NCBI GenBank assembly: GCA_052168315.1
Contig: JBQLZO010000068.1
Span: 1 to 64,000 of the forward strand
DNA: 64,000 nucleotides
Source of the DNA: JBQLZO01 sp052168315
GTDB taxonomy: Bacteria > Planctomycetota > Phycisphaerae > Phycisphaerales > UBA1924
Direction of reading: 5' to 3'
Shown here: one piece after another, positions 25,181 through 33,520 of the stretch
How the letters are laid out: every line of letters starts with the position of its first letter
Numbering within the stretch: position 1 is the stretch's first letter
Made by a program: the position numbers and the translations under genes
The notes under the pieces: model-generated
Databases searched by the model: none
Seen by the model: only the letters and a program-made list of their open reading frames with translations
What the model was told of the DNA's origin: nothing

Positions 25181-27568
25181 ATGAGGGAATCGATGACCGG
25201 ACGCGATGCGGAACGAACAGTCTCGCCGGGATCGCCCGGGGCGGAGTCGCGCGTGGTCTCGCTCCCGCTGCTTGAGGGCGTGGGGGGGGCGTCCGGCGGA
25301 GGTGGCGTCGGTGGGAGGGGAGGCGGGGGCGCGGGTCGGAAGGGTGTGCGTGGATCGAGGATGTCCCGGTGGCGGGCGGGCGTGCTGATCGGCGTGCATG
25401 TGCTGATCATCGCGCATGTGACCCAGTGGTTGATCACGGGCCGGACGGTGTCGCCGGTCGAGCCGAGCGAGTCGATGGAGACGCTCGAGGTGGGGGTGGT
25501 GAACGCGGGGTTCATTTTCTTCGGCGTGGCGATCCTCTCCACGCTGCTGTTCGGGCGGTTCATGTGCGGGTGGGCGTGCCATGTCGTGGCGCTGCAGGAT
25601 CTGTGCGCGTGGATGATGAAGAAGGTGGGCGTGCGTCCGAAGCCGTTCCGTTCGCGGCTGCTGGTGCTGATCCCGGTGGGGCTGGCGATCTACATGTTCG
25701 TGTGGCCGAGTTTCAAGCGGCTGGCGGTGTTCCCGGCGTTGGAAGCGCTCGAGGGCGGCTCGCCGGTCGGCGGAGCGGCGTCGTGGGCGCTGGGGGTGCT
25801 GCGCCCGCCGGCGGCGTGGCCGGTGGACGGCGCGGCGATGGGGCTCGTGGTGGATGACTTCTGGGCGACTTTCCCCGGGCCGATGGTCGCGGTGGTGTTC
25901 CTGCTGATCTGCGGGTTCGCGGCGGTGTACTTCCTCGGCGCGAAGGGGTTCTGCACCTACGGGTGCCCGTACGGCGGGATCTTCGCGCCGGTCGACCAGC
26001 TCAGCCCCGGGCGGATCGTGGTCGATGATTCGAAGTGCGATGGGAACGCGCACTGCACGGCGGTGTGCACCTCGAATGTGCGGGTGCACGAGGAGATCGC
26101 GCGGTACGGGATGGTCGTGGATCCCGGGTGCATGAAGTGCATGGACTGCGTGAGCGTGTGCCCATCGAACGCGCTGTCGTTCCGGTTCGCGCGCCCGGCG
26201 ATCCTGAAGGGGCGCGGACGCGATCCGGGGCATGCCAACGCCCGGCGGAAGGGCAAGGGCCCGCTGTACGACACGACGATCGGGGAAGACCTGGGGCTGC
26301 TGGCGGTGTTCGTGATCACCTTCATGAGCGTCCGCGGGGTGTACGACCTGGTGCCGATGCTGATGGCGATGGGCGTGGCGGGGGTGGTGACCTTCCTGGC
26401 GTTCAAGGCGTGGGAGGTGGTGCGGCGCGACCACGCGCGGTTCCGGCGCTGGCAGTTCAAGCGCGGGGGGCGTGTGACCGGCGCGGGCGCGGCGTACTTG
26501 GCGATGTTCGGGGCGCTGGCGTTGTCGATCGGGCACGCGGGGGTGTTGAACTTCTTTGCGTGGCGTGGCGATCTGGTCCACGATCGGCTGCCGTTCAACC
26601 CGGCGACGCTGTTCACCGGCGCGCCGCCGGTGGTGGATGAGCCGCTCCGCGAGCGGGCGGCCTCCGCGGCCGCTGCGTATGAGCGGGTGCGCCCGATCGG
26701 CGCGGGCGGGCTCGGGCTGGTATCGAATCCTTCGGTCGATCTGCGGCTCGCGACGATGCGGGTGCTCACCGGCGACCGGGACGGCGCGATCGTCGCGCTC
26801 GAGCGTGTGCTGGAGCGGGAGGACGGGAGCGAGGCGGTGTACCTGCGGCTGGGGAACCTGCTGATCGATGAGGGGCGTGTGGATGAGGCGATCGGCGTGT
26901 ACGAGCGGGCGCTGGACAGGTTGCCTTGGGCATCGACTGCGATGCAGGATCTGGGCGGGCTGCTGATCTCGGAGGGGAGGATCGAGGAAGCGGAGGAGCG
27001 GATCGCGGGGGCGCTGGAGCGGATCCCGGATCAGCGGAAGCACGATGATGCGCGGTCCGTGGCGCTGGAGCTGCTCGGGCACATCGCGGCCCGGCGCGGC
27101 GATGGGGACCTGGCGCTGGAGCGGTACCGCGCCGCGGTGAGCGCGAGCGCCGGACGGGCCCAGGCCCACGAGTCGCTGGCGGGGGGGCTGCTGAATGTGC
27201 GGGGTGATGCGGAGGGCGCGATCGCGGCGCTGGAGCGGAGCGCGGAGCTGGAGCCCGAGAACCCGGCGCGGTGGCTGCGGCTGATGCAGTTGGTCGGATC
27301 GGTGCGCGGCCCGGGCGCGGGACGCGAGGTGGGCGATCGCGCGATCGCGGCGCTGGAGCGGGCGCGGGATGAGCGCCCGAGGCGCGGCGAGCGGTGGATG
27401 AATCTGGCGCGGATGCAGGCGACGCTCGGGCGGGTTGAGGAGGCGGTCGCGACGGTGGATGCGGCGCTGCGGGCGGACCTGCCGCGCCCGATCGCGTCGG
27501 CGGAGCTGGCCGAGTTCGCGGCGCGGCTCGGGCGGACGGATGTGCGCGAGCGATGGGGATTGGAGTGA
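25181..27568 (+). CDS. NapH-like membrane polyferredoxin fused to TPR repeats
   Basis: An inner-membrane iron-sulfur protein related to NapH/CcoG/RdxA electron carriers. After a Gly-rich N-tail come four to five membrane segments (about 65-90, 105-120, 165-175, 230-250, 365-400). Membrane-interface Cys motifs FMCGWACHV and CTYGCPYGG precede a ferredoxin domain (about 283-335). The second cluster (CMKCMDCVSVCP) is complete. The first reads CDGNAHCTAVCT: its second Cys is replaced by Asn. Residues about 515-795 are tandem TPR repeats, probably a partner-binding platform. AAGGGG about 3 nt before the ATG at 25181 supports the start. The electron acceptor is unknown. Confidence 0.85.
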   Translation: MRESMTGRDAERTVSPGSPGAESRVVSLPLLEGVGGASGGGGVGGRGGGGAGRKGVRGSRMSRWRAGVLIGVHVLIIAHVTQWLITGRTVSPVEPSESMETLEVGVVNAGFIFFGVAILSTLLFGRFMCGWACHVVALQDLCAWMMKKVGVRPKPFRSRLLVLIPVGLAIYMFVWPSFKRLAVFPALEALEGGSPVGGAASWALGVLRPPAAWPVDGAAMGLVVDDFWATFPGPMVAVVFLLICGFAAVYFLGAKGFCTYGCPYGGIFAPVDQLSPGRIVVDDSKCDGNAHCTAVCTSNVRVHEEIARYGMVVDPGCMKCMDCVSVCPSNALSFRFARPAILKGRGRDPGHANARRKGKGPLYDTTIGEDLGLLAVFVITFMSVRGVYDLVPMLMAMGVAGVVTFLAFKAWEVVRRDHARFRRWQFKRGGRVTGAGAAYLAMFGALALSIGHAGVLNFFAWRGDLVHDRLPFNPATLFTGAPPVVDEPLRERAASAAAAYERVRPIGAGGLGLVSNPSVDLRLATMRVLTGDRDGAIVALERVLEREDGSEAVYLRLGNLLIDEGRVDEAIGVYERALDRLPWASTAMQDLGGLLISEGRIEEAEERIAGALERIPDQRKHDDARSVALELLGHIAARRGDGDLALERYRAAVSASAGRAQAHESLAGGLLNVRGDAEGAIAALERSAELEPENPARWLRLMQLVGSVRGPGAGREVGDRAIAALERARDERPRRGERWMNLARMQATLGRVEEAVATVDAALRADLPRPIASAELAEFAARLGRTDVRERWGLE

Positions 27569-27602
27569 GCGGGCGCGGATCGGGACCGGCCCGGAGCGTG
27601 GA

Positions 27603-28880
27603 TCACTCGTAGACGATGTCGAAGTTGAGCGAGCCGTCGGGTTCGACGATCCAGTTCACGCCGACGGTGACGCGGAGCCCCTTGACGACGAATCGCGGGG
27701 GGAGCTGGGCGCCGTCGCGCGTTCGCTGGGGCGGGAGCGCTTCGAGCGTGGGAGTCGCGGCGGCGCGCCTCGAGCGCGAGGCGGGGCGCCCGGCGTCGGG
27801 CGGCTCGAACATCTCGTCGGTGGAGTCGACGCGGTGCTCCACGCCGTCGATGACGCGGGTCATGCTGAACTTGCGGCGCTGGAGTTCGTGCTTGAGGTCG
27901 GCGACGCCGGTGATCATGACATCGGCTTCCTTGAGCCAGAGCAGCCCGGAGGCCATGAACTGGAGGCGGTCGGTGGCTTCTGCGATGGGGTCGGGCTCGA
28001 GCGCATCGACATACTCGCGCCAGCGCCGCTCGAACGCGTCGGTGTCGCTGGTCTTGAACGCGGCCTCGAAGGCTCGGGCGTGGTCGAGCCCATCGGCGAT
28101 GGCGCGGAGGTACTGCTCGAAGGCGCGCTTGTAGCGCCCGTTGTCGGCGTGGATGAGGAAGTGGACCAGCGACCACGCCTGGGTGTACATGATCGCGGCG
28201 CGTCCATCCCGCTGCTGCATCACCTGCCACCATTGCTGCGAGGTGATGGCCATGAGTTCCTGGACCGGGAAGTGCCGCTCGTTGGCGATGGCCTGCTTCA
28301 TGAGGTCGATCCGCCTCGAGGGTGTCACGCCCTGGATCAGATCGTTGCGGACCAGCAGCGCGTGCTCGAAGTAGACCGCGAGCCCCTCGTTGGCCCAGAG
28401 CGGGAGGGTCGGCCCGAGGTGCTTGGCGGCGAACTGGTGGAAGCACTCGTGCTGGAGCAGCGAGTACAGCCACGCCCGCGGCTGGTCGGCGACCCATGTG
28501 CTCACGCCCGATGCGCCGCCGCTTTGGAAGAACACGCCGCCCGAACCGTTCCAGTTGCCCCCCATCGAAGCGCCGTGCTGGAGGTAGCTGTCGCGGCTGG
28601 ACCACAGGTACAGGCGGGTGGGCGTGGTGCTGCGGGTGTCGAAGCCGGAGAACATCTGGCGGTAGGAGCGGTGCACGGCGTCCATGTGCGCTGCGAGCTC
28701 GCGGATCTCGTCGCGCGGGAGATCGGTGATGATCTCGTACTCACGGGAGTCGACCGCGTAGTGCTCGGGCATGGTCGGGGTCTGGGCCAGCGCGGCGGGC
28801 GCGCCGAGCAGCGTCATCATCCCGAGCAGCAGCGCAGCGCCGGGCGCGCGGGCGGATCGTGCGATGGATGGGATGGGCAT
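27603..28880 (-). CDS. Secreted HExxH metallopeptidase (DUF1570 type)
   Basis: A 425-aa exported zinc metallopeptidase-like protein with a signal peptide (about 1-32, ends ALAQ). The zinc motif HECFH is at 144-148 and the third ligand is probably Glu165 in ANEGLAVYFE, the gluzincin layout of the planctomycete DUF1570 family. C-terminal to this is a helical region and then a small beta domain (about 380-425). Substrates are unknown; surface or envelope processing is plausible. GCAGGAG lies 11 nt before the ATG at 28880. It converges on the polyferredoxin gene. Confidence 0.82.
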   Translation of the reverse strand: MPIPSIARSARAPGAALLLGMMTLLGAPAALAQTPTMPEHYAVDSREYEIITDLPRDEIRELAAHMDAVHRSYRQMFSGFDTRSTTPTRLYLWSSRDSYLQHGASMGGNWNGSGGVFFQSGGASGVSTWVADQPRAWLYSLLQHECFHQFAAKHLGPTLPLWANEGLAVYFEHALLVRNDLIQGVTPSRRIDLMKQAIANERHFPVQELMAITSQQWWQVMQQRDGRAAIMYTQAWSLVHFLIHADNGRYKRAFEQYLRAIADGLDHARAFEAAFKTSDTDAFERRWREYVDALEPDPIAEATDRLQFMASGLLWLKEADVMITGVADLKHELQRRKFSMTRVIDGVEHRVDSTDEMFEPPDAGRPASRSRRAAATPTLEALPPQRTRDGAQLPPRFVVKGLRVTVGVNWIVEPDGSLNFDIVYE

Positions 28881-29074
28881 GGTCGTGCGGCTCCTGCGGG
28901 GTGAGCGGTCGGGTGTCCACGGCGTGTCCGATGACGATGCTAACGGGGTGATCGGCGACGACGAAGAGGGATCGTGCGAGGGGGCTGGATCCGGGCACGC
29001 CGAATCCGGGAGGGTGGCCCGGGGCGAGCCGATCGGGCAGGGTCTGAGAATCGGGGGCTTTCCGCAGGAGTTGG

Positions 29075-31291
29075 TTAGCCGCGGAGGACACGATGGGCCA
29101 GCCCGGCGGCGAGGATCAGCATCGGCACGCCGAGGATCAGACCCCAGCGGATCCCGGCGACCTGGGCGGGCGTGAGCATCGCGATCCGTGAGATCTCGTC
29201 GGGGCGCGAGCCGGGCGCGATCAGTTCGTCCTTGTGGGCGACCCATGCGAGCGATGCGTCGAACAGCTCGGCGTTGCCGGGGAACGCGACGACCTGGCGG
29301 GCATCGACGGGCTGGCGGAGGGTGGTGGTCTGATCGTCGAACCAGCCCGGGGCGGCGACCACGACGGCGCGCTGGGGCGTATCGGTCGCGATCGCGCCGG
29401 CCGAGCGCTCGATGGCGGCGGCGATGGTCCACGGGCCGTCATCGATATCGCCGCGTCCTCCCGGCTCGGGCGGCGTCGGGCCGCCCGAGATGGGCGTGAA
29501 CGGCGATTGCAGGTTCGCGTACCGGAACGCCCGCCAGTTCCCCTCGCCCCAGACGCCGTCGCCGGTGTCCTCGGCCCGGTAGAGCGGCCAGACGCGCACG
29601 CCATCCGGCAGGGGGTCGGCGATCTCGATGGGCATCGCGACATGGAAGATGGTGAACAGCCCCGCGATCGCCTCGCTGATGGGGTGCCCGGGCACGGGCG
29701 TGCGGAGGCGGCGGTACAGGTCGATGACGACCTGCGTGGGGTGGCTGATCCGGGAGACGAGGACGGTGCCGACGCGGGGGGTGATCCCGAGCGGGGCGAG
29801 CGCCTGGGCGATGGGGTCGGGCTCGCCGACCGCGGGCATCTCCGAGGGCTCGAGCGAGACCATGAGGTTGGCTCCCTCGGCGATGAGGGCCGAGAGCGTG
29901 TCGGCGAGGCGCGCGATGCGGGTGGCGCGTTCGCTCATGGCGCGCGTGGGCGAGCCGCGATCGAGCCCGAGGCGCGTCGGCGCTTCGAGCAGGACATAGA
30001 CGACCGGGCGGCTGCCCGCGCCCCGGTGTGCCTGGGCGATGTCGGGGCGTGATTCCTGCAGCGCGACCGGCCACTCGGCGATCTCGATCCGCCGGAGGGC
30101 GAGGCGCTGGAACAGCGCGGCCAAGCGCATGCCGGCGGGCGTCGGGCGGTTGCCGGGGGCGAGCATGCGTTCGAGTTCGGCGTGGACGAAGACGACGATG
30201 GGGGCGGCGCGGTCGGAGAGCGCGGAGATGGCGTTGGCGATGGCCTCCTCGCCGTTGAACCGGACGGCGCGGGGCGGCGCGCCGGGCTGGGCGCCGGGGG
30301 TGGTCGCTGAGAACAGGGTGCCGAAGTCGATCGCGGCGGCGCCGCGTTCCGAGAGCAGCACGACGCCCTGCTGCGAGGAGAGCAGGCGGGCGATGAGCAG
30401 CGGCTCGAGCGGATCGAGCCGGTCGAGGCGGTCGAAGATCAGCGAGGCGGCGGTCGTGATCACGCCCGCGCGGGCGCGGATGGACTCGGGGAGCCCGCGG
30501 AGATCGGGGAGTTCGCCCGCGCGGGCCTCGAGGGCGGCCATCGCCTGCTCGACATCGCGCGCGAACGCGCCGCCGGTCGCGAGCGTCGGCGCGATCGCAT
30601 CGCGCGTCGCATCGCCCTGCGGGAACTCGATCCCGAGGAGCTGGGTGCGCGTGGCGTCGCGGGCGCGATCGGCGCCGGCGCGGATCTCATCGGCGAACAC
30701 GCGGGCCTGGGATGCGGCCTCGGCGAGCGCCTGGGCCGCGTCCGGGCGGTCGCCCAGCGCCTCGCCGAGCGAGGCGAGCATGTCCGCGAGGTTGTCGAAG
30801 TCCGGAGCGATGCCGGCGAAGCGGGTGGCGGCGAAATCGACGGCGCTGCGATGGATGGTCATCGCGCTGGACTGGCTCTCGGCGAACCGCCCGATGCTCT
30901 GCGCGAGCAGGGCCGGGGCCTCGGGGGCGCGGGTGGAGATGGCGCGGAAGCTCAGCGACTCGGATCGGCGGTCGAAGGCCTCGAGCAGATCGATCAGCGA
31001 TTCGAGTGCTTCGGGCGGGATGGACTCGAGGTCGCCGGAAACCACGATCTCGATCGGGGCCTCGAGGCGATCGATGATCGATCCGGTGCGCTGCGACAGC
31101 GAGTGCTGGCGGGTCAGGGTGAGGTCGAACCGGCGCGGCGTGCGCTCGGCGATCACGATCGCGAACAGGGCGATGATGGTGGAGGCGGCGAGCAGGATGA
31201 TCGTCGTCGCGGCGTAGCGCGTGCGGCGCTCGGCGGCGGTGTGCGCGCCTCGGTCGGGCTTCGGCGCGGTGTTGTTCGCTTTCCTGGTCAT
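29075..31291 (-). CDS. GldG-like ABC transporter auxiliary protein
   Basis: Large extracytoplasmic component of a Gld-type ABC system. One membrane segment lies near the N-terminus (about 25-50, TIILLAASTIIALFAIVI) and one at the C-terminus (about 710-730). The domain after the first segment starts FDLTLTRQHSLSQRT, a GldG signature, followed by a DUF4350/GldG-like fold. In Bacteroidetes GldG takes part in gliding; in planctomycetes the role is not established. GGAGGTGGCG before the ATG at 31291 is an excellent ribosome-binding site. The gene overlaps the permease gene by 4 nt. The middle region is rich in acidic/Arg helices. Confidence 0.82.
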   Translation of the reverse strand: MTRKANNTAPKPDRGAHTAAERRTRYAATTIILLAASTIIALFAIVIAERTPRRFDLTLTRQHSLSQRTGSIIDRLEAPIEIVVSGDLESIPPEALESLIDLLEAFDRRSESLSFRAISTRAPEAPALLAQSIGRFAESQSSAMTIHRSAVDFAATRFAGIAPDFDNLADMLASLGEALGDRPDAAQALAEAASQARVFADEIRAGADRARDATRTQLLGIEFPQGDATRDAIAPTLATGGAFARDVEQAMAALEARAGELPDLRGLPESIRARAGVITTAASLIFDRLDRLDPLEPLLIARLLSSQQGVVLLSERGAAAIDFGTLFSATTPGAQPGAPPRAVRFNGEEAIANAISALSDRAAPIVVFVHAELERMLAPGNRPTPAGMRLAALFQRLALRRIEIAEWPVALQESRPDIAQAHRGAGSRPVVYVLLEAPTRLGLDRGSPTRAMSERATRIARLADTLSALIAEGANLMVSLEPSEMPAVGEPDPIAQALAPLGITPRVGTVLVSRISHPTQVVIDLYRRLRTPVPGHPISEAIAGLFTIFHVAMPIEIADPLPDGVRVWPLYRAEDTGDGVWGEGNWRAFRYANLQSPFTPISGGPTPPEPGGRGDIDDGPWTIAAAIERSAGAIATDTPQRAVVVAAPGWFDDQTTTLRQPVDARQVVAFPGNAELFDASLAWVAHKDELIAPGSRPDEISRIAMLTPAQVAGIRWGLILGVPMLILAAGLAHRVLRG

Positions 31292-32004
31292 CGCCACCTC
31301 CGCGACTCGACCGCGACGCCTGCGAGCGTGATGAACCACGCGGTGACAACGAGGAAGAAGACGAGGTGGCGGGTGTCGACGATGCCGCGGGCGAAGTCGG
31401 CCAGCCGGAGGCGGAGCGAGGCGGAGTACAGGATGGCATCGCCCGGCGGACCGATCTCGCGCGGGACCAGCGTGGTCACGAACCACCAGCCGAGGAACAG
31501 GAACAGGGTGCCGAGGTACGCGACGACCTGGTTGCGGGTCAGCGAGGAGAGCAGCAGTCCGGCGGCGAGGTAGACCATGCCCATGAGCCAGAGCCCGAGG
31601 TATCCGGAGACGATCTGGCCGTAGTCGGGCTCGGCGACGATCTCGAGCAGGACCACATACAGCAGGGTCGGGGCGAGCATGAGCGCGAAGAACCCGAGCC
31701 CGCCGAGGTACTTGCCGATCACGACGGACCAGTCGGAGACGGGGGCGGCCATGAGCGGCTCGATGGTGCCGGCGCGGTATTCCTCGGCCATGAGGCGCAT
31801 CGAGATGGCCGGCGCGACCATGAGCAGCAGCCAGTGGGCGAGGTCGAAGAACACGCGCATGGAGGCGGGCTCGCCGGGCTGGAAGGTCTGGGTCGCGACG
31901 AAGGCGCCCGCGAGCAGCGCGAACAGCGCGGCGACGACCCACCCGATCGAGGTGCGAAGGGCCGAGGAGACCTCACGCCGGGCGATGGTCAGCGCAGCGT
32001 TCAT
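31288..32004 (-). CDS. ABC-2 type permease (GldF-like)
   Basis: A 238-aa membrane permease with six hydrophobic segments (first at about 22-42). It belongs to the ABC-2 group. EEYRAGTIEPLMAAPVSDW is the family's conserved loop. It lies between the ATPase and GldG-like genes with 4-nt overlaps on both sides, so the three subunits are made together. The transported molecule is unknown. Confidence 0.85.
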   Translation of the reverse strand: MNAALTIARREVSSALRTSIGWVVAALFALLAGAFVATQTFQPGEPASMRVFFDLAHWLLLMVAPAISMRLMAEEYRAGTIEPLMAAPVSDWSVVIGKYLGGLGFFALMLAPTLLYVVLLEIVAEPDYGQIVSGYLGLWLMGMVYLAAGLLLSSLTRNQVVAYLGTLFLFLGWWFVTTLVPREIGPPGDAILYSASLRLRLADFARGIVDTRHLVFFLVVTAWFITLAGVAVESRRWR

Positions 32005-33023
32005 CGGGGCCTCGCCTCCGCCGGTGGATCTGGCTTGGTCTTTGGATCGGGCTCGGGCTCGGACTCGGCGCGTTCGATCAGCGAGATGTACAGCGTTTCC
32101 AGCGATGGCGCATCGGTGCGGAGTTCGCGGATCGAGAGCCCAGCGCTGAGCATCGCCCGTCCGACCGCCTCGCGGAGCGCCTCGGGCGCCACGCCCGGGC
32201 GTGCTCGGATGGCAGCGCGGAGCGGGTGATCGGACCCGGAGGCTGTGAACTCGAACCCCTCGACCTGTTCGATCGCGCCCAGCGCCTCGCGGAGCGCAGC
32301 GCGGGACCGATCGTTGGGCTCGCTCGCGACCTCGAGGAGGCACGGTGCCTGCCCGGCGATGTCGGCGGTGAGCTGAGCGGGGGGGCCATCGGCGCGGATC
32401 CGCCCGCGGGCGAAGACGATCACGCGGTCGCAGGTCCGCTCGACCTCTGGAAGCAGGTGGGAAACAAGGAGCATCGTTCGCTCGCCGGCCAGTTCGCGGA
32501 TCAGGCGCCGGGTCTCGGCGATCTGGGCCGGGTCGAGCCCGGAGGTGGGCTCATCGAGGATGAGCAGGGGTGGATCGTGGAGCAGCGCGGCGGCGAGCCC
32601 GAGTCGCTGGCGGTAGCCCTTGGACAACGCGGAGATCCGCTTGCGGAGCACCTCCCGGAGGGCGCAGCGCTGGACGGCGTGGTCGATCGCGCGGGTGCGG
32701 CGCTTGGCGGGGACCGCGAACAGCGCGGCGCGGTACCTGAGGAAGTCCTTGACGAGCATTTCGGGATACAGAGGGTTCGACTCGGGGAGATACCCGAGGC
32801 GTCGGCGGACCTGCCGGGTGTCGGCGATGGAGTCGAGCCCATCGACCCGCGCGCGTCCGGAGGTGGGGGGCAGGAGCCCGGCGATGATCCGGATGGTGGT
32901 TGACTTTCCCGCGCCGTTCGGGCCGAGGATGCCCACGACCTGCCCGCGGGGCACCTGGAAGGAGACATCCCGTGCGGCGGCGAACGAGCCGTAGAACTTG
33001 GTGAGTGCGTGCGCTTCGATCAT
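32001..33023 (-). CDS. ABC transporter ATPase (GldA-like)
   Basis: ATP-binding subunit of the Gld-type transporter. Walker A GPNGAGKST is at about 34-42, a LSKGYRQRLG signature at about 133 (Lys replaces Gly), Walker B LLILDEP at about 150 and the switch His in LLVSHL at about 187. The last 130 residues form the C-terminal extension typical of GldA/CcmA-like ATPases (about 215-320). Length is 340 aa. The gene is first in a minus-strand operon with GldF- and GldG-like genes; the related DUF4340 gene is separated from it (35411). Confidence 0.88.
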   Translation of the reverse strand: MIEAHALTKFYGSFAAARDVSFQVPRGQVVGILGPNGAGKSTTIRIIAGLLPPTSGRARVDGLDSIADTRQVRRRLGYLPESNPLYPEMLVKDFLRYRAALFAVPAKRRTRAIDHAVQRCALREVLRKRISALSKGYRQRLGLAAALLHDPPLLILDEPTSGLDPAQIAETRRLIRELAGERTMLLVSHLLPEVERTCDRVIVFARGRIRADGPPAQLTADIAGQAPCLLEVASEPNDRSRAALREALGAIEQVEGFEFTASGSDHPLRAAIRARPGVAPEALREAVGRAMLSAGLSIRELRTDAPSLETLYISLIERAESEPEPDPKTKPDPPAEARPR

Positions 33024-33520
33024 CTGAGAGGGCGAACGGTAGCGGCGCGGGGCGTCCCGGGTGCCCGGCGGCGGTCGAGGCCCGTGGGCGGTGGGGGGCT
33101 AGTGGGGGCTGGTGTGGGGCTGGTGTGGGGCTGGGGCGGGCGGGCGGCGAGGCGGATTCTTCGTCCCCGGGGGCACGCGGTTCCTCGGTTGTGCGGAGGG
33201 AGGGGAAACAGGAGCGCTCGATTCTGCGAACCGTTTCAGGGGATGGCGGGCGGGCGGGGGCGCCGGAGTTCCCAAGGGTTCCGGCGGGCGCGGGAGGGGT
33301 CGAGCGGCGGATGCAGGGGGCGATGGGGAGGGGGAATCTCGTGGCGGGCGCTGTGGCGGCGCTCGCCGGGCGCGGTGATGGCGTCCGATGCCGATGGAGG
33401 CGGATTGTGGGCTTGGAATGCAACGGAATGCCGATAGACTCCGCAGGTCGAAGGCGAGAGAGGGTCGGGCCGCATGATCGCGATGATGATGCTCAGATCG
33501 CGCCGCCTGGCGACTGTTGC
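33024..33520. other. Divergent promoter region, no gene seen
   Basis: About 500 bp between the GldA-like ATPase (minus) and the PAS/GAF protein (plus). No credible ORF on either strand. For the plus gene, TTGGAA at 33413 and TAGACT at 33435 with 16 bp between them is a weak promoter candidate. Confidence 0.4.
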
